Assembly (NCBI RefSeq): GCF_900215245.1
Contig: NZ_LT907842.1
Location: forward strand, 2,542,001 to 2,606,000
Length of the DNA stretch: 64,000 nt
Direction of reading: 5' to 3'
From: Pseudomonas fluorescens
GTDB taxonomy: Bacteria > Pseudomonadota > Gammaproteobacteria > Pseudomonadales > Pseudomonadaceae
In this document: piece by piece, positions 7,891 to 17,259 of the stretch
Position numbering within the stretch: position 1 is the stretch's first letter
How the letters are laid out: every line of letters begins with the position of its first letter
Notes under the pieces: model-generated
Seen by the model: only the letters and a program-made list of their open reading frames with translations
Databases searched by the model: none
What the model was told of the DNA's origin: nothing
Translations under genes and position numbers: made by a program

Positions 7891-10251
7891 ATGGCTGACA
7901 AAAGCGCCCGCCTGGCCTTTATTTTGAGCCTGACCGATAAGGTCACGGCGCCAATGGGCAAGGTCAAAACCGGCTTTTCCGACCTGGCCGAACAGAGCGA
8001 AAAGCACATCAAAACCATGGGCTTTGGTCTGGCGGGCATCACGGGCGCTTATGTCGGTATCACCCAATCCATGGAACCCGCCTTGGAGATGAACCGCGCT
8101 CTGGGCGAGGTCCGATCGCTGAACGTGGCCGAAGACGCCTTGAACTCGCTGAACCGTAAGTCGCTGGAGTTTTCAGTGGCCTACGGCGAGAACGCCAAGG
8201 ATTTTGTCGCCTCGGCGTATCACATCGAGGGCGCCATCAAAGGGTTGGTTGGCAGTCAGCTGGCCACCTTCACCAATGCCAGCAACGTGTTGGCCAAGGC
8301 CACCAAGTCCGACGCCGACACCATGGGCACCTACGTTGGCACCATGTACAACCTGTTCAAAGGCCAGGCCGACGCCATGGGCAAAGGCCAATGGGTTGAA
8401 ACCCTGGCTGGCCAGACGGCCACGGCCGTGCAGCTGTTTCGCACCAGTGGCGAACAGATCGGAGAGGCGTTCAAGGCTGCCGGTGGCCTGGCTAGCACCG
8501 CCGGCGTAAGCCTGGCTGAGCAAATGGCTGTGCTGGGCACGCTGGGCAGCACCATGGACGGTGGGGAGGCTGGCGGCCTCTACAAATCGTTCTTTGAAAA
8601 CGTCAGCGCTGCCTCTGAAAAACTCGGCATGAAGTTCGTGGATCAGCAGGGCAAATTGCTGCCGATGATGGACATCCTGGACAAGCTCAAAGGCAAGTTT
8701 GGAGACCTGTCGATTGAGGCCAACGGCGCAAAGCTGCGCGATGCTTTCGGTGGCGAAGCGGCACGGTTGATCAGCAGCCTGATGGGCGACACCGACCGCC
8801 TGAAAAACGGCATGGAGCGACTGGGCAATGTGCGCGGCCTGGAGAACGCCGAGCGGATGGCCAAGAACATGGTGGACCCATGGCAGCAGTTTAGCTCCGC
8901 TGTCGAGGCGTTGCGCATTGCCTTCGGCCAGGCGCTGATCCCGATCCTGACCCCACTGATGGAGCGCCTGGTGGGGATTGCCAGCACGTTAACCCGCTGG
9001 ACTCAGTTGTTCCCCAACATCACGCGCTTGATTGGGATCGTAACCCTGTCGTTCCTGGCGATTACCGCCGCCATGTCGTTGCTTACGCTGACCGTGGGGC
9101 TTTCGAAAATGGCGTGGCTGGGGGCCGTCGTGGTGTGGAATGCCCTTACCTGGTCGGGTTATCGCAGCATCGCCATGTTCCTGTACCACACCGTCATGGT
9201 GGTGGGGTTCGTGGCCGGCCTGGTGCTGATGGTCGCTTGGATGGGCCTGGTCAAAAGCGCGATGTTGCTGTGGCAAGGCGCGATCTGGCTGGTCAACACC
9301 GCGTTGTTGGCCAACCCGGTGGCCTGGATCGTGATCGGAATTGTGGCCTTGGTCGCGGCCGTGGCGGCTGCGATCATCTATTGGGACGACTGGACCAGCG
9401 CACTACTCAACAGCGAGGCGTTCCAGTGGGTTAGGGGCCAGCTGACTGCGCTGTCGGAGTGGTTCGACTCGATGGGCAATTGGTCGAACATGGCCAGCGC
9501 CGCGTGGGACGCCATCGTCAACGTCTTTAAAAGCGCTATCAATGGCTTGATCGAGATGTTGAACAAGATTCCCGGCGTGAACATTGAAGCGGCGTTCGGG
9601 GACATGCCGGCGGCGCCAGAACTTCCAACCATCAGCGCCCCGCAGGTCGAAGCGCCGTTACTGCCTCAACTGGTAAGCGCGCCCCAGCAGTCGATTCAGG
9701 CACCGCCCCTGGTGCTGGCTCCCATGCCTAAAGCACCGGCGCCGGTGATGCCGACGCTGGAAGCGTTGCAGCCACCAGCAAAGGCGCCGGCACTGGTACT
9801 GGCCCCGGCGCCGGCAGTATCCGCACCTGCAGCGTTGCAGCCGCCGGCAAAGCTTCCGTCCCAGGTCCTGGCACCGGTGGCACAGCCCCACACGCCCAAG
9901 GAATTGCCGCGCACGTTGCCCAAGCTGGTGGCTGTGCCACCGGTGCAAACGCCGGCGCCGATCGGGCCGCAGTTGACGATCCCGCAGCCGCTGCAGACGC
10001 CTCCCCTGGTCACCGCTCCCGCTCCCACGGAGAAGGCCGAGCAAAGCCAGCAGCGCATCAACGGCTCGGTATCAAGCTTGTCTCCGAAACGGCCTGACGC
10101 CGTGCCCCGGGGCGGCTTCCTGGCCAGCATCCAGAACAACAATCAAACCCAGAACAAGGGCACTCATGTGGAGAACGTCAACATTCACACCGGCAAGCAA
10201 ATGAACCCGCTGGAGCTGGAAGGCATGTTGGCCATGGCGGTGGGCGGATGA
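7891..10251 (+). CDS. Phage tail tape measure protein (TP901 type)
   Basis: At 786 residues this is the tape measure that fixes tail length. The N-terminal third carries the TP901 core (helical, with AYHIEGAIKGLVG and a downstream GEAFKAAGGLASTAGVSLAEQMAVLG stretch). Residues about 370-500 contain several hydrophobic segments expected for membrane insertion during DNA entry. Residues about 570-720 form a Pro/Ala/Leu-rich low-complexity region with repeated PPAKAP and APAP-like units. The C-terminus (NNQTQNKGTHVENVNIHTGK) is the family tail. It overlaps the next gene by four bases. Confidence 0.92.
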   Translation: MADKSARLAFILSLTDKVTAPMGKVKTGFSDLAEQSEKHIKTMGFGLAGITGAYVGITQSMEPALEMNRALGEVRSLNVAEDALNSLNRKSLEFSVAYGENAKDFVASAYHIEGAIKGLVGSQLATFTNASNVLAKATKSDADTMGTYVGTMYNLFKGQADAMGKGQWVETLAGQTATAVQLFRTSGEQIGEAFKAAGGLASTAGVSLAEQMAVLGTLGSTMDGGEAGGLYKSFFENVSAASEKLGMKFVDQQGKLLPMMDILDKLKGKFGDLSIEANGAKLRDAFGGEAARLISSLMGDTDRLKNGMERLGNVRGLENAERMAKNMVDPWQQFSSAVEALRIAFGQALIPILTPLMERLVGIASTLTRWTQLFPNITRLIGIVTLSFLAITAAMSLLTLTVGLSKMAWLGAVVVWNALTWSGYRSIAMFLYHTVMVVGFVAGLVLMVAWMGLVKSAMLLWQGAIWLVNTALLANPVAWIVIGIVALVAAVAAAIIYWDDWTSALLNSEAFQWVRGQLTALSEWFDSMGNWSNMASAAWDAIVNVFKSAINGLIEMLNKIPGVNIEAAFGDMPAAPELPTISAPQVEAPLLPQLVSAPQQSIQAPPLVLAPMPKAPAPVMPTLEALQPPAKAPALVLAPAPAVSAPAALQPPAKLPSQVLAPVAQPHTPKELPRTLPKLVAVPPVQTPAPIGPQLTIPQPLQTPPLVTAPAPTEKAEQSQQRINGSVSSLSPKRPDAVPRGGFLASIQNNNQTQNKGTHVENVNIHTGKQMNPLELEGMLAMAVGG
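9598..10050 (+). repeat. Proline/alanine-rich low-complexity repeat region inside the tape measure gene
   Basis: Within the tape measure gene the DNA encodes imperfect units rich in Ala-Pro, Leu-Gln-Pro-Pro-Ala-Lys and Val-Leu-Ala-Pro. Short motifs such as GCGTTGCAGCC and GCCGGCA recur. Such a linker is likely extended, and its length may change by recombination between units, which would alter tail length. Confidence 0.7.
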
Positions 10252-10565
10252 GCGAATACATCGACCTGCTGATCATGGACAACGACCTGGTACTGGACCC
10301 GTCGCGTCAGCCGCTGCTGATCGAGGACAGGGCCAGCATTGCCCAGGACATCGCGCACATGATCCGCGAGAGCGGCTTGCTGGTCACCTTGGTGGCCGAG
10401 CGTAGCCGTCTGCGTCAGCGCGACTGCATCCAGCAACTGGAACTGTTGGTGGAGGCCGACGAGCGCCTGGTACCGGGCACGGCGCTGATAAAACAAGTGG
10501 AGTCAGGCCATTACCTGGTCACGGCGAAAACGCTGAAATTTGGCGACATCGAGGTGACGTTGTGA
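10248..10565 (+). CDS. Phage baseplate wedge-type protein (DUF2590)
   Basis: A 105-residue protein of the DUF2590 family, found in HP1-like phages between the tape measure and baseplate J genes. By position and size it replaces P2 gpW (gp25-like lysozyme fold of the wedge). The sequence begins MSEYIDLLIMDNDLVLDPSR and has the I-A-Q-D-I-x-H-M-I-R helix seen in gp25-like proteins. That it is a gp25/gpW equivalent is inferred from context. Confidence 0.82.
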   Translation: MSEYIDLLIMDNDLVLDPSRQPLLIEDRASIAQDIAHMIRESGLLVTLVAERSRLRQRDCIQQLELLVEADERLVPGTALIKQVESGHYLVTAKTLKFGDIEVTL

Positions 10566-11734
10566 GCGACGTAGATTTTAAACAGGCACTGGCAGACAGC
10601 GGCATTCCAGTCACCGAAGATGGATTGCGCAAGGCCTGGGAAAAGGAAGTCGCCGCGCAAGGTAGCAAGCTGAGCAACACCAGCGCCTATTCGCCGTTCT
10701 GGCGGCTTATCACCGCGCTGGTCACTAAGCCGGTGCTGTGGCTGATCAACTTTGTCAGCGGCACGGTTTTGCCCAATTTCTTTGTTAAAACCGCTGTGGG
10801 TAAGTGGTTGGACATGCTGGCCTGGGCGGTCAACGTCGAGCGCAAAGGGGCGACCAAGGCCAAAGGTGTGTTGCTTTTTACCCGGAATGTCGCCGGCGGC
10901 GTGCTTGAGTTGCCCGCCGGCGTCCTGGTGCAGTCCGCTGCTATCAACGGCCATATCTACCAGTTGACCACGACCCAGGCCGTGAACTTCGCTGATGGCG
11001 TGCTGCAGCTGGAAGTCCCGGTAGAGGCCCAGGAAGTGGGCAGCGGTTACAACCTGGCCCCGGGTTATTACGCGATCCTCCCCGTGCCCATTGCCGGCAT
11101 CGCCCAGGTGGTGAACGCGGACGGTTGGCTGATTGCACCAGGTGCAGACCCCGAGCCGGACGATCAGCTGCGACTGCGCACGCGGAACCAGTTCTCGGCG
11201 GTCAACCAGTGGCACACCGACTCGGTGTACCGCGCCATGATTTCCGCCTTCCCAGGCGTGCGGCCGGATGGTGTGTATTTCCTTCACGGCGCACCACGGG
11301 GCCCAGGCAGCGCAAATGCCTATGTGCTGTTTGATGCAGACGTGCCGGCGGCGACGTACCTGGAGCAAATCAACGCGCATATCCGCGACCAAGGCAACCA
11401 TGGCCACGGTGATGACCTGATGGTGATGGTCATGCCTGAGACACAGCACGCGCTAAGCCTCACCTGGTGGCCACGATCGTTGCTGACCGTCGAGCAGCGC
11501 GAAAAACTGCAGGCGGAAATTGGGCAATTCATCCGTGCGGCCTTTCGGGAGAGCGGCACCGGCGACTATCAGCCCACACTGACCTATCCGCAGTCGCGGT
11601 TCTCGTTCAGCCGCCTGGGGGAAGAACTTCACCAGCAATTCGCCGGCATCGAGTCGTTGCATTTTGACAATGCCGACATCGTGTCAGAGCTGAGCATTCC
11701 CAGGATCAAAACCCTGCAGGTGGTGCCGGCATGA
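10562..11734 (+). CDS. Phage baseplate assembly protein J (P2 gpJ / Mu gp47 family)
   Basis: A 390-residue wedge protein of the baseplate J family. The conserved core is seen in residues about 80-260: the LELPAGVLVQSAAINGHIY-like start, then VPVEAQEVGSGYNLAPGY, then a PDDQLRLRTRNQF segment. The central G-x-G-N-x-x-P motif is diagnostic. GTG start overlaps the previous TGA. The protein joins DUF2590 and the gpI-like protein to form wedges around the hub. Confidence 0.92.
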   Translation: MSDVDFKQALADSGIPVTEDGLRKAWEKEVAAQGSKLSNTSAYSPFWRLITALVTKPVLWLINFVSGTVLPNFFVKTAVGKWLDMLAWAVNVERKGATKAKGVLLFTRNVAGGVLELPAGVLVQSAAINGHIYQLTTTQAVNFADGVLQLEVPVEAQEVGSGYNLAPGYYAILPVPIAGIAQVVNADGWLIAPGADPEPDDQLRLRTRNQFSAVNQWHTDSVYRAMISAFPGVRPDGVYFLHGAPRGPGSANAYVLFDADVPAATYLEQINAHIRDQGNHGHGDDLMVMVMPETQHALSLTWWPRSLLTVEQREKLQAEIGQFIRAAFRESGTGDYQPTLTYPQSRFSFSRLGEELHQQFAGIESLHFDNADIVSELSIPRIKTLQVVPA

Positions 11735-12255
11735 TTAAGCTGAATTTGCCTTTCTGGCTGGACGGCCCGCAGTTGGCCAAGTTGAAAGCGGCCGCGCAGG
11801 CCTGGTGGGACAAGGTCGAAGGCTGGCTGCAATGGCCGCTCCTACAGATGGACGCGGACACCTGCCACATAACGATCCTCGATCTGCTGGCCTGGCAGCG
11901 GGATATCAGCCGTTTCAAAGACGAGCCGGAAAACCTTTACCGACTGCGGGTGAAGTTCGCCTTCATCAACGCGGTTGACGCCGGCAGCACGGCAGGTCTC
12001 AAACGCATCCTGCAGCGACTGGGCGTTGGCTATGTCGAGATCAACGAGCGGTTACCCGATCGGGATTGGGACGTGGTGCTGCTGCGCCTCTCCGATTCCC
12101 AGCTGTCGCAAAACCCGGAGCTGATGCGCGTGCTGATTCAACAGTACGGCCGCACCTGCCGGCGCTATGACTTCGTGACCATCACCCCCGTATCACTGCG
12201 CATCGTCGCGGTGGACTTCAACGACGACCAGCAAACGCTGGTCGCCAGCCTGTAG
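11731..12255 (+). CDS. Phage tail protein I (P2 gpI-like)
   Basis: A 174-residue baseplate protein. The arrangement J-I-fibre is the P2 order, and the sequence has the expected helix-rich N-terminus with W-x-x-D motifs (LLAWQRDISRFKDEPENLYRLRVKFAF) characteristic of gpI-type wedge proteins, which bind the fibre. It overlaps gpJ by four bases (ATGA). Sequence similarity to P2 gpI itself looks weak, so the name is partly from context. Confidence 0.83.
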   Translation: MIKLNLPFWLDGPQLAKLKAAAQAWWDKVEGWLQWPLLQMDADTCHITILDLLAWQRDISRFKDEPENLYRLRVKFAFINAVDAGSTAGLKRILQRLGVGYVEINERLPDRDWDVVLLRLSDSQLSQNPELMRVLIQQYGRTCRRYDFVTITPVSLRIVAVDFNDDQQTLVASL

Positions 12256-12263
12256 GAGCCCCC

Positions 12264-14603
12264 ATGGGAGCCAGCATTACCCTTGCAGGTGAAAGCCTGA
12301 TCGCGCAGAAAGTCGGCGCACAACAATCTCTAAACGTTGCCCGATTTGTCCTGGCCAACGTGCCCGGGCTTGACCCCAACGCCGCCGTAGATCGAACAGC
12401 GAGCAAGCCAGCGCCGGCGCAAATCGTCGGCACCTATGACGTAACCCAGAAAGGTTTCGTGAACCCGAACCAGGTGGTCTATAGCCTGATGCTCGGTAGC
12501 GACGTTGGGGACTTTGACTTCAACTGGATCGGCCTCGAAACCAGTGAAAACGTGTTGCTGGCCGTGGCGTATTTGCCGGTACAGCAAAAGCGGCGAAACA
12601 TCCCGCCGCGTCAGATCGGCAATAACGTGACGCGTAATTTTTTGGTGGTGTTTGACGGCGCCCAAGCGCTGACCGGGATCAAGATCGATGCCAGCACCTG
12701 GCAGCATGACTTCACTGTGCGCCTAAGCGGCATTGATGAGCGCGAGCGCTTGAGCAATCGCGATGTTTTCGGGCGCGCTTGCTTCCACGGCAGTGCGCTT
12801 GAACTGCAAAAAGTGGGCAGTGCGTACAGCCTGAAACCTGGCATTGCCTATGTTGAAGGTGTTCGGCTGGAGCTAAAAGGCGCCCAAGCTGTTGCTGTTC
12901 CTTCAATCCCTAACGTTGCATGGCTTGACGTACGCCTGCAGCGCGAATTAAGCGATGTGGTCGGTACGTTCCAGGTTGTGTTTGGTTGGGACAAGCAGGA
13001 CTACACCGACAGCGCAGGTGTACGGCATTACCTGGTGCCCATTGCGGAGTTACCAACGACCGCCGCGATTAGCGATCTGCGAGCCGTTGAGCCGATCGCC
13101 GGCGAGTTGATCAAGCACCTGGCCGCTCGTACTGGCGATTATCCGGGGTTACGCGCTCGATCCACGACAAAGGATGACGTGGGGCTGGGGCAAATTCCGA
13201 ATGCCATCAGCAGTGATTCAAGTACGGATGACCCTTGGATTCTCGCTACAACCCGTATGGTTCAGGTCGTGCGTAATCATCTGTACGCCGGCATTAATGC
13301 GTTGGTGGATGGAACCACCGCCGCCGGTAGGGCAATAAAGTTGGTAACTGCGCGCAGATTCATTTTCAGCGGCGCAGCCACCGGCAGCGCGACATTTGAC
13401 GGTTCAGCTGACGCCAACGTGACTCTCACTCTTGCAGATAGTGGCGCGGTGGCGGGGGCGTATACCAAAGTCACCATTAACTCGAAAGGGCTGGTCATAG
13501 CGGGAGGTAATCCTTCAACCCTGGATGGCTATGGCATTACCGATTCATACACCAAAAATGCGGCATACGACACTTTTGTAAAACAAGGTGGTGGCATCGG
13601 CCAAACGCCAAACCGTGTGTTCATTGGTTGGTCTGATATAGGGCTCAAGGCAACAGTTGACGCTACTGATTTAGGTCGGATTTGGACCGAATACAGCTTC
13701 AATCCTAGCACCAAAGCGGATAAGTCGAATTCGCTCGCGGGATACGGCATTAAGGATGCCTATACCATTGATCAAACTAATCAGCAGATTAATTACCGCG
13801 TTATCCGCGACGGCATCACTGCTGCCGGCCTTGCTGGGGGAGATTTAAACCTTCCGTACTTTCGGCGAGAGACAGATGGGCAAATTCAATATCTGCAACC
13901 GAGGCTGGGATATACGCCGGTTCAACAGGGCACAGGGATCGGGCAGCTAGGAAATCTTATTAAGATTGGTTGGAGTGGTAATGCACTCAAGGTTACCGTT
14001 GATAATCTTGATCTTGGCGTAGTTTGGTCCGCCTGGAACTTCAACCCTGATGACAAGGCAAATAAGGGTAATTCCTTACAGGCGTATGGCATCACGAATG
14101 CCTACACGATCGAGCAGACTAACCAACAGCTCATGCTCAGGACTGTGGGGGATTCTGTATCTACGGTAGGGTTTGCAAGTGGTAACTCGGCTTACCCCTA
14201 CTTTCGTCATAAAGATAATGGGCAGGTTTACTACCTTCAACCACAGCTTGGGTTCGCGCCCGTAGAACAGGGCGGCGGTGCGGGGCAGGCCACTAACAAA
14301 ATTCGCTACGGTTGGGATAGTCAAGGCCGAGGCATGCGTACCCAAGTAGACAGTTCCGACATGGGGTTGCAGTGGGGCGAGAAGAATTTTTACAGGCCTG
14401 ATAGCGATAACTTTATGCCTGTCGGAGTAAACGGTACTTCAGTACAGCTCCCACCTGGCGGCTCCTGGTGTTATTCGCTCATGCATTACTACGCGGCGGG
14501 TCAGGGTGTTGTTGGTAAAAGTGGTCATGCACCAGGTGGGACCGTAATTTCATTTAGTGGCGGAGCAACAATTTACGGCTTCGCGTGGAGATATGCTCCG
14601 TGA
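12264..14603 (+). CDS. Phage tail fibre protein with internal repeats
   Basis: A 779-residue fibre. Residues 1-290 form the conserved baseplate-binding part (phage tail-collar fibre type: segments NWIGLETSENVLLAVAYLPVQ and GIAYVEGVRLEL). Residues about 420-710 contain three imperfect repeats, each starting with L-x-x-Y-G-I-x-x-(S/A)-Y-T and ending near (V/T)W-x-x-x-x-F-(N/Y)-P. The C-terminal tip (GVVGKSGHAPGGTVISFSGG, ending FAWRYAP) resembles other Pseudomonas fibre tips. GC drops from about 13200 on, as common for receptor-binding modules. The gene determines host range. Confidence 0.9.
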   Translation: MGASITLAGESLIAQKVGAQQSLNVARFVLANVPGLDPNAAVDRTASKPAPAQIVGTYDVTQKGFVNPNQVVYSLMLGSDVGDFDFNWIGLETSENVLLAVAYLPVQQKRRNIPPRQIGNNVTRNFLVVFDGAQALTGIKIDASTWQHDFTVRLSGIDERERLSNRDVFGRACFHGSALELQKVGSAYSLKPGIAYVEGVRLELKGAQAVAVPSIPNVAWLDVRLQRELSDVVGTFQVVFGWDKQDYTDSAGVRHYLVPIAELPTTAAISDLRAVEPIAGELIKHLAARTGDYPGLRARSTTKDDVGLGQIPNAISSDSSTDDPWILATTRMVQVVRNHLYAGINALVDGTTAAGRAIKLVTARRFIFSGAATGSATFDGSADANVTLTLADSGAVAGAYTKVTINSKGLVIAGGNPSTLDGYGITDSYTKNAAYDTFVKQGGGIGQTPNRVFIGWSDIGLKATVDATDLGRIWTEYSFNPSTKADKSNSLAGYGIKDAYTIDQTNQQINYRVIRDGITAAGLAGGDLNLPYFRRETDGQIQYLQPRLGYTPVQQGTGIGQLGNLIKIGWSGNALKVTVDNLDLGVVWSAWNFNPDDKANKGNSLQAYGITNAYTIEQTNQQLMLRTVGDSVSTVGFASGNSAYPYFRHKDNGQVYYLQPQLGFAPVEQGGGAGQATNKIRYGWDSQGRGMRTQVDSSDMGLQWGEKNFYRPDSDNFMPVGVNGTSVQLPPGGSWCYSLMHYYAAGQGVVGKSGHAPGGTVISFSGGATIYGFAWRYAP
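13521..14396 (+). repeat. Three imperfect coding repeats in the tail fibre gene
   Basis: Repeat starts lie near 13521, 13732 and 14074, each opening with codons for L-x-x-Y-G-I. Copies two and three are close to 114 codons apart and share YTI(D/E)QTNQQ, then PYFR, YYLQP/QYLQP, GxGQ, GW and F-x-P blocks. Copy one lacks the middle part and is about 71 codons long. This looks like in-gene duplication of a fibre shaft unit. Confidence 0.75.
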
Positions 14604-15097
14604 TTGAAGAATTTGAAAATGCCGGGGTTGCAGCTCCGATTGACGATTCACCATCTGCCCCTCCTGCGGAAGTAATGGTGATGTTCAGCGACGTGTCAGT
14701 TAAAGCGGACAAAACTTTTGTGGTCACCGTAGCCGGTAATCGGTGTCATGTTACCCAGGACTACAACAAGCCTTTGTATCAGGCCATTCGCGCCTACCTG
14801 GATGAGGGGGGGAAGTTTTCAAAATATGCGGAAGATGTTGTTGTCGAGTCAGATCCGCTTGTACTTGCCCGGCTTTGGGCTGAAACAAGTTTGCAAAACA
14901 CGGAAGCGCTCGTTTCTCAATACCGCGACGCCCGGGACCTGGAAGGACCTACACCCATTACGGCTGAGCAGTTCACCGGTCTGCTGACTTGGCGTCAGGC
15001 GGTAAGGGAATGGCCCAAGGCAAAACGGTATCCGGCGGAGTCGAGCCGGCCCAATGCCCCACAATGGTTGAGCGCGGTTCTGAAAAATGATCAATGA
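14600..15097 (+). CDS. Putative tail fibre assembly chaperone
   Basis: A 165-residue protein directly after the fibre gene, where tail fibre chaperones normally lie. The C-terminal half has a short conserved-looking segment typical of phage tail assembly chaperones (TAEQFTGLLTWRQAVREWPKAKRYP). The N-terminal part (residues 25-75) resembles the dinucleotide-like beta segments of fibre proteins. GTG 14600 overlaps the fibre stop (GTGA) and has GGAG nine bases upstream; an in-frame GTG at 14585 would add five residues but lacks support. Confidence 0.65.
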   Translation: MIEEFENAGVAAPIDDSPSAPPAEVMVMFSDVSVKADKTFVVTVAGNRCHVTQDYNKPLYQAIRAYLDEGGKFSKYAEDVVVESDPLVLARLWAETSLQNTEALVSQYRDARDLEGPTPITAEQFTGLLTWRQAVREWPKAKRYPAESSRPNAPQWLSAVLKNDQ

Positions 15098-16016
15098 TTG
15101 GGCGCCGGTAACCATGCGTTGGCCTGCGGAGGCTACGCAGTGGATGGGTCAGCTTTCAGCGGCCCAAGAACTTGCCGGCGGCGAGCTGACCAGCACAGCT
15201 AAGCGCCTGGCTGACCTGAGCGGGAAAACCTCAACCAGCCCAGGGCCGGTGGGTGACGCCGCGCAGGGCGCAATAGCGGCCGGCCGTGCTGCACTTGCTG
15301 ATCAAATGGGCGACGTTCCGACCTGCTTGGTCGTGACGCCTTTTCAAAGCGGGATTGGTCAGGGCAGTGGCTACCAGCGTTTTCTTTCCGCGCCGAACCT
15401 GCTGCAGCAGCTGGCCGGCAAACTGGTGGACGTGAGCGACACCGGCCGGCCGGACGGACCCCAGTTCGCCCTGTGCATAATGTTCCTGTCGACGCGCTTT
15501 GATCAGTTGGCTGCGAGCCTGGCACGCTTCAACGCCTTGTTGCCGTTGCCTGACCTGGTGCGAACTGAACGACGTGCACGTCACCTGTCGAAGCTGGAGA
15601 CGGAAAAGTGGGAGATCCCCGCCGCAGGCACCTTGCCTCGTTGGCAGGCGTTGCCCTTGGAGCGCTGCACCGTAGTGAAGGCCGCGCAGCAATCCATGGC
15701 CGGCCAGCTTGCCGTTCTGGAGGGTTACGCCGCCGACAGTTCGCCCATGGCTGACCTTGCCGGGCTGGCCAGCCGCAAAGCCGCCCAGCAAAAGGGCCGG
15801 GATCAGCAACTGGCCGACCTGAAAGCGCTATTGGCCGATGGCAACCCGGACAGCAGCATGTGTGCGCGCATGATCGGCCCTGGCAGCGCCACCCAGCTAC
15901 GCGAGGCGCTGTTGACGGGCGATGCCCCGGGGCATGAATGGGTGCTGTGCGCGGGCGCGCTCCTGGTGGGATCTGAGAAGGGTTTGAGCTTCGTCCGCGA
16001 ACTGGTGGGCCTATGA
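15087..16016 (+). CDS. Phage protein of unknown function, tail operon
   Basis: A 309-residue protein I do not recognise. It is rich in Ala, Leu and Gln with predicted helices at both ends. A middle segment (TCLVVTPFQSGIGQGSGYQRFLSAPNLLQQLAGKL) looks like a folded alpha/beta core. It overlaps the putative chaperone by 11 bases and the next gene by four, so it is part of the late operon. Position between fibre genes and hub genes suggests a baseplate or DNA-circularisation-type structural protein, but this is inference only. Confidence 0.6.
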   Translation: MINDWAPVTMRWPAEATQWMGQLSAAQELAGGELTSTAKRLADLSGKTSTSPGPVGDAAQGAIAAGRAALADQMGDVPTCLVVTPFQSGIGQGSGYQRFLSAPNLLQQLAGKLVDVSDTGRPDGPQFALCIMFLSTRFDQLAASLARFNALLPLPDLVRTERRARHLSKLETEKWEIPAAGTLPRWQALPLERCTVVKAAQQSMAGQLAVLEGYAADSSPMADLAGLASRKAAQQKGRDQQLADLKALLADGNPDSSMCARMIGPGSATQLREALLTGDAPGHEWVLCAGALLVGSEKGLSFVRELVGL

Positions 16017-16558
16017 CTCTGCTACTTGACGGGCAACAGGTACGCGGGAAAAACCTCAAGGTCACCGGCAATTTGCGGATCGAGAGCGACGACCTGTCAG
16101 GCCAGACCAGCAACACCGACAAGGGGCATAAGGGCTTCAAACCCAAGACATTGACGGTCAGTCTGATGATTCCGTTCGTTGACCAGGTGCAACTGCGCGA
16201 CCTGATGCGTCTGGTGGAAGCGACCGCCGGCGGTGGCCAGCTCAAGACATACCGAATTGTCAACGACACCGCCGCCGCTTTCGGCATGCGCCAGGTGACG
16301 TTCACCGAGGGCGTGAGCGCCCGGGAAGACGACAACCTGCGCGCTTGGCTGATTCAGTTCACCTTGGCAGAAAAACTGTCCAACCCCGAAAAGGTCGAGG
16401 GACGGCGATCGGGCAACGCGGTTACCGCACAGTCTGGCCCTGGCGGGGCGGTTGGCGGCGCCGGTGGCGATTCACCTGATGGGGCCGAGGAACTGACCGG
16501 ATTTGAAGCAACTTTGAAAAAAGTTGACACCTGGCTGGGTGGGAGTGCCAAGGAATGA
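16013..16558 (+). CDS. Putative baseplate complex protein
   Basis: A 181-residue protein with a beta-rich N-terminal domain (residues 1-125: MTLLLDGQQVRGKNLKVTGN and LKTYRIVNDTAAAFGMRQV) and a Gly-rich linker around residues 135-160 before a short C-terminal helix. The domain resembles tail-tube-to-baseplate adaptor proteins, but I cannot name a family with certainty. ATGA overlaps at both ends show coupling with the neighbouring structural genes. Confidence 0.58.
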   Translation: MTLLLDGQQVRGKNLKVTGNLRIESDDLSGQTSNTDKGHKGFKPKTLTVSLMIPFVDQVQLRDLMRLVEATAGGGQLKTYRIVNDTAAAFGMRQVTFTEGVSAREDDNLRAWLIQFTLAEKLSNPEKVEGRRSGNAVTAQSGPGGAVGGAGGDSPDGAEELTGFEATLKKVDTWLGGSAKE

Positions 16559-17259
16559 AGCTGCACAAGGAATTGGCAATCAACGGCAAACCGTATGTCC
16601 TGGTCAAAAACGAAGTTCGGCTGGATGCGAAAAGCCCCGGCCGGGCGACGTTCACCATTCAGGCCCGTGCGCCGGTCAAAGGGCTTGTGACGCTCGATAT
16701 CGGATACAACGACAGCACGCTGCAGCGACACTTCATTGGCTACGTGGAACGCTCCACCACGGCCAGCAGTGGCCAGCAGGTGCTGTTCTGCCGAGAGCTG
16801 GCCGCAATCCTGGCCAACCCATTGCCGCTGAATCTGCGACACGTCGACCTGCGCGCGGTCCTGGTCGAGATCGGCCAACACACCGGTTTGCGCTTCCGTG
16901 TCCCAGAACAGCCTTATGCGAGCGTCAAGGCGCCGTTTTTCTACAGCCTGGCTGCTGGTTACCAAGCGATGGATAGCCTGGCCCGGGTATTCAACATTCC
17001 CGACTTCATCTGGCAGCAGCAGGGTGACGGGGAAGTATTCGTCGGCAGTTGGGCAGACAGTTTTTTTGGCGTTCGCTCGCCGCTGCAGCTGCCAGTGGAA
17101 CTGTTCGACGACTACCAGGGCAACCAAAGCGCGATGATTGCGGCCCTTCCCGGGTTGCGACCAGGTGCAACAATCAACCACGGCGAGCGCATCACCAGTG
17201 TGGCGCTCATCGACAACCAGATGGCCATCCGATGGACGACGCAATCCGCCGCAGCGTAG
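16555..17259 (+). CDS. Putative baseplate hub protein (gpD-like role)
   Basis: A 234-residue protein. The sequence shows strands followed by a region reminiscent of hub domains (LRAVLVEIGQHTGLRFRVPE, then PFFYSLAAGYQAMDSLARVF and WQQQGDGEVFVGSW). This Y-x-A-M-D-x-L-x-R pattern occurs in late control D/VgrG-type hub proteins. It is followed by a spike-like gene, as gpD-gpV partners would be. It is shorter than P2 gpD (387 residues), so parts of the hub may be supplied by neighbours. Confidence 0.6.
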   Translation: MKLHKELAINGKPYVLVKNEVRLDAKSPGRATFTIQARAPVKGLVTLDIGYNDSTLQRHFIGYVERSTTASSGQQVLFCRELAAILANPLPLNLRHVDLRAVLVEIGQHTGLRFRVPEQPYASVKAPFFYSLAAGYQAMDSLARVFNIPDFIWQQQGDGEVFVGSWADSFFGVRSPLQLPVELFDDYQGNQSAMIAALPGLRPGATINHGERITSVALIDNQMAIRWTTQSAAA

